Assembly (NCBI GenBank): GCA_946965045.2
Contig: OX337238.1
Location: 2,666,001 to 2,730,000, forward strand
Length of the DNA stretch: 64,000 nucleotides
Direction of reading: 5' to 3'
Source of the DNA: Epithemia pelagica
Lineage: Eukaryota; Bacillariophyta; Bacillariophyceae; Surirellales; Surirellaceae
Below are positions 50,216 to 58,816 of the stretch, one piece after another. The notes beneath the pieces were generated by a model. The model saw only the letters and a program-made list of their open reading frames with translations. It did no database searches and was not told where the DNA came from. Numbering within the stretch: the stretch's first letter is position 1; each line of letters begins with the position of its first letter. The position numbers were made by a program, and so were the translations under genes.

Positions 50216-51054
50216 GATTGCGTTGTGGAGACTTGTTGCGGTTGCGAAGTAGTGAACAGAAGTTGTTGTTGTTGTTATCTGGACTCGTTCTTTGCAGAAA
50301 TTAGAACACGGGGGAAAGAAAAGAGGAAGCGGATGATAATGCCGAATTGGGAAGCAGAACGCCTAGTCCTTTGCGGACAAGTCTACATGGCTTTGCTTGA
50401 CAACCCGATGCGGATGGAGTTCCACGGTGTCGTCTCGTCGAAGCAAAATCCGTTCTGGAAATTCGTGTTTCTCGAATATTGACGACAGGATGAGAAGTGA
50501 ACTTGTGGTTGACACCACAAGAGTCTTCGTTTGGTCTCGATTTTTCAACTCACCATTCACCATGCCGTTTGAAAAGCTTCGGTTTAAGTCCCGCGTGAAC
50601 GACTGATCAGTCGCACGGTTTCTCCATGATCAGTCGCACGGATTGGCATACATTTTTCGAGTTTTTATGGGAATCGTCAGTCGCACTCGGGCTTGAGGAA
50701 GATCGTGATATGGAACCCGGTCGAGGGGACGCACTGCATTTTTTCCGTGAACCTTACCAAACTGTTGCTTCTGCAATGCAGTAGGTCCACCTGGTTTTTC
50801 TTGCGCTTGTGCTTTAAACAGATCCTTCCTTGTGCCACAAGATCGCACCAACAACACGAAGTGATTACTTGAGGTGAGTTCTAATTATGTTCGCTGTCGT
50901 TCGTTTGTGTTTCACAACGTGATGTACATTCTCTCTATCATGTTTGTAAACGCACTTGTTTTCAGGGAGAAGAACAGCAAGCACTTTGAACCCTAGTACT
51001 CATTCTCATGAATGCGTTTTACTACTGGTATTTATATTTCTCAATTGACACTGT
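50216..51054. other. AdhE upstream region and kelch 6 downstream block
   Basis: 50216-50600 is the probable AdhE promoter region; nothing specific recognised. 50695-51054 is the third copy of the block at 32510-32930, with an intron-like segment at 50874-50965. Confidence 0.5.
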
Positions 51055-52266
51055 CTACGTCTCAGATTTGCCAGTTAATAACTTCTTCTTAGGGCGCTCA
51101 CCGGACTCCTTCAATGCTGTAGTATGCCCTGGAGTAAATCGCAGTGAGTCTGTTTTTGTCTCAAAGATTGTACTCGGCACCTGCTCAATGAGTCGACGAA
51201 AACACCACGTATTCTTGTCAACCAAGGAGAGTGTCGCACAAGAAGCATTGTCATCTCCACTAATCACAGCAATTCCCCTCGAGTGAACCACAGCAGTGGA
51301 GAGATAACGCGGCCCTGTTGATCGTGGAAAGGTCCACATAGTGTTTCGGCGAGTATCCAAGACATCAACAGTGTCCGGGGCTGAGAAACCTCCCATAACA
51401 ATCAGACATGATCCAACAGCTACAACTGCATGATTATTCCGTCCGATGGAAAGATTGAGCTTGTCATGACGTTTCCAGCGGCATGAGGATGGAAACACTG
51501 TACTTGATGTGTTCATTGTCTCATTGCCTGAAGGATCATGAATCTCCAAATACTCTACTGAGTCCAGATCTTCTCCATTGTGCCCAATTTCGCCTCCAAC
51601 AACAAAGATGCAGTGGCCACTGACAGCACTAGCACATCCAGACCGCGCAACTGTCATGGATGGTCCCATTATCACAGTGTGGTTGCTTGCGATAGCTGTA
51701 TCGATTATATCAACCAACGACAGATCGTTTCCGTTGTATCCACCCATGACGACAATATAGCGATTGTGCACGGCAACAGCCGAACATCCATTTCTTCTCG
51801 TAGACAATCGACAAGTCAGGGTCGTCCATTGGTTGCTGGTAGAGCTTTCCATTGATTCGGAACACAAATTTGCAACATCAATCCGTTCGATACTATCCAA
51901 GCATGAACTTCCATTCCATCCTCCAATCACGTAAACTCCTCCGCGACAAACCACCGCAGCATGACAGCCTCGGTTGCTGATCAACGGCGGTCCTTCCCGC
52001 CATTGCTTTTTTTCATCTGACAAAGTCAACAACAACACTGAGTTGGTGTAGCCTTGATCTTGTTTTTCTCCTCCCAAAACAACAACCGTCTGTGCATTGT
52101 TATCCTGTTCGGGATGGTTGAGCACAACCGATGCATGCAAACAACGCCATCCACACAAAAGGGGAGGCCAGTCATTGGTATTCCATTGCGGTGCCTCACT
52201 ATTATTGTCAACGTCCAGAAAGCAAAGCCCGGATTGCTTTGCTTGCTGTTGCAGTGTCATCGCCAT
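51055..52266 (-). CDS. Kelch-repeat protein 6
   Basis: 403 residues from ATG 52266 (MAMTLQQQAKQSGLCF), aligned with the paralogues; the open frame extends to 52482 but that part matches non-coding upstream sequence of other copies. Kelch turns VYVIGG, IVVMGG, IFVVGG and LIVMGG. The C-terminus TVFPSSCRWKRHDKLNLSIG and onward is close to kelch 4. No coiled-coil tail. Conserved upstream box at 52307-52335. Its upstream region keeps the empty target site of the outer retrotransposon (52517-52560). Confidence 0.85.
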   Translation of the reverse strand: MAMTLQQQAKQSGLCFLDVDNNSEAPQWNTNDWPPLLCGWRCLHASVVLNHPEQDNNAQTVVVLGGEKQDQGYTNSVLLLTLSDEKKQWREGPPLISNRGCHAAVVCRGGVYVIGGWNGSSCLDSIERIDVANLCSESMESSTSNQWTTLTCRLSTRRNGCSAVAVHNRYIVVMGGYNGNDLSLVDIIDTAIASNHTVIMGPSMTVARSGCASAVSGHCIFVVGGEIGHNGEDLDSVEYLEIHDPSGNETMNTSSTVFPSSCRWKRHDKLNLSIGRNNHAVVAVGSCLIVMGGFSAPDTVDVLDTRRNTMWTFPRSTGPRYLSTAVVHSRGIAVISGDDNASCATLSLVDKNTWCFRRLIEQVPSTIFETKTDSLRFTPGHTTALKESGERPKKKLLTGKSET

Positions 52267-52825
52267 CGTACTTGCCAACACCCAGGAATGGACCTCAGAG
52301 TTTCGTCTCCTCAAAACCCCAGAAAAAACGAAAATGTGGCCTTCAGCGCCAGGCATCAACGGATGGACCGGAACGAAAGACGGCTGCAACGGCGGACGAA
52401 CCTCTACGGCGTCGATTTCCATCATGGTATCCTTCATCGGATGGATGACCTTGGACAGATGAACGGGTCCAAAACCATCCACGAAAACAACTACTTCGAA
52501 ACAAATCCAGATATTTCACGAACGCTGACAATCCCATTTCGAACGAAGCTTGGCCTCACTGGAACCCATTTGTCACTGAATCGGTAATAGTGCTCGTCCG
52601 TTGCAGTCTTGAGGCCCTTCTCGAAATTCTTCTGGATGTTTTGCACACACTACAACAGCATCGCAGCCAAACGCTCTTTCATCGTCCAGGGGGCATGAGT
52701 CAATGTTGCTCCGTCTCACTGTTGAATTGAATGGGAAATGGATCTCATCAAGGGAATCCCGAGAGTGTTGTGGCACTCACAATCCTGCCGATTTTCAGAG
52801 AAAGAGATGTGAGGTACATCACGTT
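52267..52825. other. Kelch 6 upstream region with the empty insertion site
   Basis: Contains ACGAACGCTGACAATCCCAT around 52520, the uninterrupted counterpart of the outer element insertion point. 52528-52760 is the shared kelch-flank block. No gene seen. Confidence 0.65.
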
Positions 52826-52970
52826 TTTATAGAAACGATTTGAATTTGTTGTAAACTTCATCGACACATTGTCCTGCTGCGCAAATCATGCCCATGTCAA
52901 ATGAACGTAGATGCGGAAGCGCCAACGACGCATTCGAGCCGATTGGGCGCGGTGCATCGGCTTTAACAAG
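52826..52970 (-). pseudogene. AdhE relic with internal deletion
   Basis: 52830-52895 matches part of AdhE exon 4 (47035-47118), including the catalytic-Cys surroundings, and 52909-52968 matches part of exon 2 (49199-49257). The two pieces are in the right order but adjacent, so everything between them is lost. A second, decayed AdhE copy therefore once lay here. Confidence 0.75.
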
Positions 52971-53263
52971 CACGTTCCTTGTAATAAAACCAAGATCTGT
53001 TCCGGGAAGAAGTTCCAGACGGCATCATGGTCAGAGCTTCCAACGAAGTCTCCATTCGTCGGAACAAAACGACAAAAAGATATGAACAACAGAGAAGAAA
53101 TTTGGCGCGTATGAAGAGCGACTGAAGACTGCTCGAGAAGGATTGAGTGATGTCGAGAAAATAGATCTATTGTTGGGAACAACAAAGACCAAAGACACAT
53201 TAACACTTACCATCATGACATATGTTCATAAAACTTGACAGTCAACTATTGAAGAAATCGAAC

Positions 53264-54106
53264 ATGGCCACGGAAACGCCTAGTCCTACTCCAACCACAC
53301 CACTTCTTTCCTCCTCCGATGGAGCACCAGCTACCATTGTCCAAACGAGTTCCATGTTACCGCGAATGGTAGCAATGGTGATCTTGTTCAATTTTGCTGT
53401 TGTTGCGTATTCTTATCACGTCAAGATCTACAGTTCCAAGCAAGCCCTCCTTCTGGCGGTTACTCCCGTACTTCAAGCTGTTTGGGCCTCTCTGGTAATT
53501 CGTCTTGGTAAACAAGGAATCTTTGCTACCGACTCGTTTCTACATTCCATGCCAATTTTATGGTTCCCCATGATTACAGTGTTCCTTCAAATGAGCATGT
53601 TCAGTTTCGAGATGGATGCCGTGTTTCGTATGTTGGACACGCTTCCGATTCAAGTTTTTGTTACCCTTCAAGCGATTCGATCACTTGCCATAGGAAGTCT
53701 CCTCAAGTGGCGCAAAGGGCTATTCCCCACAGTTTTTGCGTGGGGAACAGCGTTTCCAGACATGTTGTTTGGGCTCAGTGCATTGGCTCTACTGGTACAG
53801 AATCGATGGATTCATGACCAATTGTTCTTGGTCTGGTGGAACTTGATTGGGTTTGTCATTATTGTACCTTCTGGCATCACCATGTTGCAGCTTGGTATGA
53901 AGCCAACTCAATTGTACCAGAGCACTGTTTCCAACAATGTTGTGTTTGCATACCCCATGGTATTGGCACCAGGCATAGTTGTACCAATGCTGGTCAGTTG
54001 GAATGCGATTGTCGCCATGTGGGCATGGACGCGGACCAGCTCGAGAGTTGAAGCTTTCTACCAAAGACGAGCCGTCTCGCTTTCCGCCATCATTTGTGTA
54101 CCGTAG
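53264..54106 (+). CDS. Multi-pass membrane protein, unknown
   Basis: 280 residues from ATG 53264 (the frame opens at 53222 but the next Met gives the better start). After a Thr/Pro/Ser-rich N-terminus, about seven hydrophobic helices can be placed (near residues 34-50, 59-80, 96-115, 125-145, 158-178, 186-205, 228-250). No charged catalytic motif or known transporter signature is visible. It lies downstream of the AdhE relic and upstream of arrestin copy 3, with no sign of a shared transcript. Confidence 0.65.
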   Translation: MATETPSPTPTTPLLSSSDGAPATIVQTSSMLPRMVAMVILFNFAVVAYSYHVKIYSSKQALLLAVTPVLQAVWASLVIRLGKQGIFATDSFLHSMPILWFPMITVFLQMSMFSFEMDAVFRMLDTLPIQVFVTLQAIRSLAIGSLLKWRKGLFPTVFAWGTAFPDMLFGLSALALLVQNRWIHDQLFLVWWNLIGFVIIVPSGITMLQLGMKPTQLYQSTVSNNVVFAYPMVLAPGIVVPMLVSWNAIVAMWAWTRTSSRVEAFYQRRAVSLSAIICVP

Positions 54107-54494
54107 CTTTGGTAAGAATAGCAAAAAGTGAATCTTGTTCCATCATGCTCCCATTGAAAGTCCCGGTTATTGGGCCACTCGCCAAACTCTTCAAAATATA
54201 GGTCTATCTAGACGTGTGAAAGATACATTCAATCCATCCCTTATCACCCATTAGAGTGAGTATCAAATACATGCCAATGGCAATGGTAAGCAAGAGCCAC
54301 CATACCCCGATGCATCGGGGAGGACAGCAATGCCTTATAAGCATCGCTTCCCTCTCGATTGCGATTAAGATTGAAAATATCGGAAATAGCAAAGACTCTC
54401 CACCTTATTCTCGTAGATGTGTAGTTTGTGTACCCGACCTCCCGTCATCCAGTAGCTTTTGTACTGAGCATACTTAGCCCAACATGGATCGGCT
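54107..54494. other. Intergenic, nothing recognised
   Basis: About 390 bp between the membrane-protein gene and the decayed end of arrestin copy 3. No repeats or motifs noted. Confidence 0.4.
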
Positions 54495-55922
54495 TGACCA
54501 ACCCTTACCATTCACGAAGCAAATTTTGTTCCTGTGCTTCGGCAAAGGCACGCTTAGTCACCAACTTTTCCCAGTCTGTCAATTGAGAAAGAATCTGGTC
54601 TTGGTTGGTGGCCAAATCGGAACAGAAGCAAATGGTTTTTTCTACCAGTGTCGATCGATGCATTTTCGAAGCAACTTTCAAAGCAGCCACCACATGGGCA
54701 CAAGTAAAGGTTGAAGAATCGGAACCTTGCGGCTGTAGTGCTTATGCAAGACAGGCAGCAATTTGGGGTTGATCAAAAAACAATGTAACTTGTTGCAAAA
54801 TGAGGGCGTACTCATCAGGCGTCAGTTCGGAAAAGACAACATTAGACCAGTCGGGATCCTGGATTTGCGTTCAATAATGTCCCAATCGGCGGATCTCGAC
54901 ATTTCCTCCAAAAGAACTTTGAGAGAGGGTTGTTTTGCAGCAACATCCGATGGCACGAGCACCGATTCTTGTACATCTACTTCAATGTCTTGATCCTCGG
55001 CGGTATTATCCACTTTTGTACCGCCCATACTCACGTGGGAACGTGGAACATAAATCACAGGCGCTTGAATGGCATCTTCGCACTGTGGGGGAACATACGT
55101 CGCTGGTCCTGAACCGACGACTTCCACTTCTGCCTCATCATCGTCGTTTTCAGCTTCTTCTTGATTTGAAGGTTCTTCTTCGACCAGCAGGCAAATTTGA
55201 AGCGATGGATTGGTGAAAAAGCGACCGGACGTGGATACTTCCAGTTCCAAAAGATGTGATATGGTAATGATTCCACCGAAGTAGGAACACAGCCGGAGTT
55301 AGTACCGGAAACAGTACGGGGAATGGTAAAGGTTGCGGAATGGCGAGCATAGATGAGTTCGCGAAATATTTCTTGCAACTCCCATGAAATGTCCTGAGCT
55401 TGTTGTACGGTCTTGCTTTGCGTGGCCAAACTGCCTTGGCACAGCAAAGGTAGGGTAAAGTCCATGGACAACAGAGATTGTGCCCTACTCCGTGCATTGG
55501 AACAGGCTTTCCAACTGAATCTTTGTAGCAAGGTGGCCTTGACGGAATCAATTTCTTTCGCCGAATGATTGCGACACGAAATATTGATCCGGCAGTCTTG
55601 ACCTTTGTGCACACGAATATTGTCAAAGTTTGCTGCCCTCGATGTAAACACTTGTTTCTTCCTTGCCATGAAAGGTGATATCCAAGGCCGAGGCCAACAC
55701 ACCCTTGGGATCGTTGACGATTTGTACCACAAATCCTTGTATCGACTCACCGGCCTTGGCAACGGCAATCAAAGGGGCTACTGCTGTATTTTCTCCTTCT
55801 TCGCCGTCTTGTCGTTTGCAGCGAGCTTGTCGTCTTCGTTCTATTTCTTTTTCTACAGGCGACAAGGGTGCCTCCATGGATGGATGATCTGGAAAGAGAA
55901 TGAGTAATTCAACCTTCTTCAT
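54495..55922 (-). pseudogene. Alpha-arrestin copy 3 with internal deletion and frameshifts
   Basis: The start MKKVELLILFPDHPSMEAP (ATG 55922) matches copy 2 and continues to TFHGKEET near 55665. The next homology is FDNIRVHKGQDCRINISC in a different frame, so most of the N-terminal arrestin domain and the linker (about 145 codons relative to copy 2) are deleted with a frameshift. The C-domain and tail then run in one frame to about 54860, with PPQCEDA where other copies have PPQYEDA, so the PPxY Tyr is lost. A further shift occurs after DWDIIERK. Decayed tail to about 54495. Confidence 0.82.
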
Positions 55923-56435
55923 GGTTCTTTTGTGCTTGTTGATCTCTAGTAGTACCTGGGGGTAGTTTTTGACGAGCAAACCAATTTGTGTGCATCGTCC
56001 TGAGAGTTTTGTCTCGTGGAGGACTGTTCACTCGCGATTTTGGGCGCTCTTCATGGAGACGTGTGGTGTCATCGATCGTTCTCATCATCATGGTACGTTA
56101 CCGGTGCGTGTGAGTCGTTCTGATGACTATCTACACCATTGTTGTGTTTTTATCTTTTCTGTTTGGTATCTTCCTTGCGAATTGCGAAGCGAGAATTTCG
56201 ATGTCCATGTGGTCGCGCTTAGAAGTCGCGCATACACTTTTCCTGTCACGAGTAAGTCCCGTTTCGATTCACGACTAGACAATTTCCGCGACTGAAGCAT
56301 TCTGGATTTTCTCTTCCGAGTTACCTACCTACCTACCGGTAGTTCTTGCATTCTTTGTTCGCAAGAAACCCGAGAACAACAACACCAAACAGGCACAAAG
56401 CCAAGAACAAACCCGGTGATTCAATGTAGTACATT
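55923..56435. promoter_or_regulatory. Upstream of arrestin copy 3 / downstream of kelch 7
   Basis: 55923-56305 matches the upstream of arrestin copy 2 (40915-41340), though the 21-bp palindrome is not kept. A short CTAC repeat (CCTACCTACCTACC) lies at about 56323-56336. No gene seen. Confidence 0.45.
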
Positions 56436-57641
56436 TCAATTCTCGTTGGTGATATCATTGCATGAATTTGTCTTTGCACGTCCAGGAGCTAATGCCACGG
56501 TGTCGGGTAGTTCTTGGAACCCGCGGGGATACCATCCGTTTGGCTCCTGATGGCAGAGCCGACGAAAGCACCACGTGTTCTTGTCCATCAAGGGTAGTGT
56601 GGCACAAGTCTTGCACCAGAATGCAGTCATCACGGCGATTCCATTCCAGAAAGTCACAGTACTGCTGTCAACATTAAATAGGGCTGGCATTTTCGGGAGC
56701 GTCCACACAATATTCCGGTTGATATCCAAAACCTCTGCATCCCCGGTTCCAGCACATCCACCCACAGCAACCAAGCATGATCCCAGAGATACAACACGAG
56801 TTTGCCTTGGTGCGGAAAGCTTCATGTCCGCGAGAGTTGTCCAAGCGCAAGATGGGGGGAAGACTTCTGCTGCCGTCTCCGTTGTTTCAATCGCAGATGA
56901 CTGCTGGAACTCCAAGTACTCCACTGATGTCAGATATTGATCATCATTCCTGTTGCAACCTCCAACAACATAGATGCGATGACCAATGACAGCACTTCCA
57001 AACTCTTCCCGAGGTATTGTCATGGACGGTCCCACAATGACAGCGTGGTTGCTTTGGACTTTTGTATCGATAATATCAACTGACGACAAACAATTTCCAT
57101 CGCCGGTTCCTCCGATGACGACAATGTATCGATTATACACGGCAACAGCCGAACATGCAGTTTTGGGGGTAGATAATCGACAATTCAAAGTTGTCCAATG
57201 GTTCCCAGTAGTGCTCGTTGAGTACGTTTGCAACAGTTCTTCAATATCAATCCGCTCAATAGTGTCCAAGCGTGAATTTCCAATGGAACCTCCAATCACG
57301 TAAACTCCTCCGTTACAAACCACCGCAGCATGTAAGCCTCTCTTGTCGCTCAATGGCGGTCCTTCCCGCCACTGTTTGTTTTCATCTGACAAACTCAACA
57401 ACAACACTGAGTCGGTGAACAGAATACGATGGTTGGCTCCTCCCAAAACTACAACCGTCTGTGCACTGTCATCCTGTTCTTGATGGTCTAGCACCACCGA
57501 TGCATGACTGTAACGCCACCCACCCAAAATGGGAGGCCAGACGTTGAAGTTCCATTGTGGTACATCACTGTTATTGTCCATGTCATCGGAAAAGACAAGC
57601 CCCGACTGCCATGCTTGTTCTTGCAGTGTCATGAGTGTCAT
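56436..57641 (-). CDS. Kelch-repeat protein 7
   Basis: 401 residues. Start MTLMTLQEQAWQSGLVFSDD. Kelch turns VYVIGG, IVVIGG, IYVVGG and LVAVGG; the last blade is less canonical (IAVMTAFWCKTCATL in place of IAVIGG). It pairs with kelch 5 as a subfamily. No coiled-coil extension. Conserved upstream box at 57689-57715. Likely a soluble interaction propeller. Confidence 0.85.
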   Translation of the reverse strand: MTLMTLQEQAWQSGLVFSDDMDNNSDVPQWNFNVWPPILGGWRYSHASVVLDHQEQDDSAQTVVVLGGANHRILFTDSVLLLSLSDENKQWREGPPLSDKRGLHAAVVCNGGVYVIGGSIGNSRLDTIERIDIEELLQTYSTSTTGNHWTTLNCRLSTPKTACSAVAVYNRYIVVIGGTGDGNCLSSVDIIDTKVQSNHAVIVGPSMTIPREEFGSAVIGHRIYVVGGCNRNDDQYLTSVEYLEFQQSSAIETTETAAEVFPPSCAWTTLADMKLSAPRQTRVVSLGSCLVAVGGCAGTGDAEVLDINRNIVWTLPKMPALFNVDSSTVTFWNGIAVMTAFWCKTCATLPLMDKNTWCFRRLCHQEPNGWYPRGFQELPDTVALAPGRAKTNSCNDITNEN

Positions 57642-58074
57642 GGGGTTGATTTTATGGCGTGGAGAACAGAGGGCGATAGGATTGATTCTTCTCCTGAAAA
57701 CCCGAAAAGACAGCCGAAAATTTTAGTGGCTGTGGATGGCTAGTCGGTTGGATGGATGGTGGGAAGGTGGGTCTGTAGGCTGGCTGATTGTTTGGATGGG
57801 ACACACAGGCCGGTCGGCGCGTTCGCGCGCTTTTTCAGGAACGAACGGAGGACAATGGAGATTGAGGTGCAAGACGAGACAATGGCCACTGAATTCTATG
57901 ATGGTGGCGTCACTTGATGTTGGTTAGTGCTGGTGTTGTCCCTGTTCCATTCTCATACCTCTCAGTCTCGTCGTTGGTGTCAGTGCGTCCTTTTGGTTAT
58001 TGGATTCCAACCACGCCATGAACAAGAAGAATCTTTTCCATGGCACAACGTGGTGTTCTCCTCGACCGTCCATA
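57642..58074. other. Kelch 7 upstream region
   Basis: Paralogous to 37690-38060. Contains CTTTTTCAGG-type and GGATGGATGG low-complexity sequence. No gene. Confidence 0.5.
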
Positions 58075-58320
58075 TGCCAGACGTGCCATGTCGTGGACCT
58101 TGAAGACAATATTGTCGGAAGTAGCTTCCACAAAAGTCTCCTGTAAAGAATCCTCCAACATACAAGAATCGATGTGTCACGAACCCACGACGATCCTACC
58201 GAGCTAAGCGGAGGCTTCCTGTCAGGATCAGTGACCCCATTCAGATCAAGAAGCGACTTTACGTGTTGAACTTTTCGGCCCATTGAATGAACTCTGGTGT
58301 TTTGAATTCTAGGTAGTTGC
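58075..58320 (-). pseudogene. Relic of a kelch/coiled-coil gene (coiled-coil part)
   Basis: MGRKVQHVKSLLDLNGVTD and the following KPP-SSVGS segment match the coiled-coil exon of the two fusion genes, followed, after frame changes, by a match to its DIVFKVHDLAFL stretch. Only about 80 codons remain. A third kelch/coiled-coil gene once extended to higher coordinates here. Confidence 0.75.
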
Positions 58321-58816
58321 AAGACTGGTCAATCGTGGCGTTGGTGGCGTCCTGTCCAAGACGATTTACCAGGACGACTCAAATTGTCGGAACATTCTCC
58401 ACAGTCGCTGGCATGTTCCTGCCGTGTGTGGTCGGGTTCGTTTGCTTTCTCGTCCCCCGCCATGGCCGAAGGAAGGTTGCAGTGAGTGGACCAGGGAATG
58501 GCGTCTTTGTCCATGAATTGCCGGGTTCTCTACCCGAAGGTTGTGGCTCTGTCGAACCCAGGAGGAAGAAGAGGTTGCTGTGTCAAGACTTGGTGTAGTT
58601 CTGTTATACCAACCATGTGCAGACCAGTCTTTTCGCCCACTGGCTTGTTGCTTGCAGTTGCAACAACAACAACATTGGAATTACACGCATGCCTAGTACT
58701 ACAATGAGTTGAGAAGCGTGTGGAAAGGATTTTATCTGAAAATGAACTGGTCACGCCGAAAGCACTAAGATTGATGAATTGACCGGCCGTACAACTGTGG
58801 AAAGGATGACCATTTC
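58321..58816. other. Intergenic between the relic and the alpha-kinase gene
   Basis: No domain recognised on either strand. Probably holds the 3' end of the alpha-kinase transcript. Confidence 0.4.

Noticed and set aside
52267-52482. N-terminal extension of kelch 6
   Set aside because: Matches upstream non-coding sequence of other kelch genes, which have stops in this frame.
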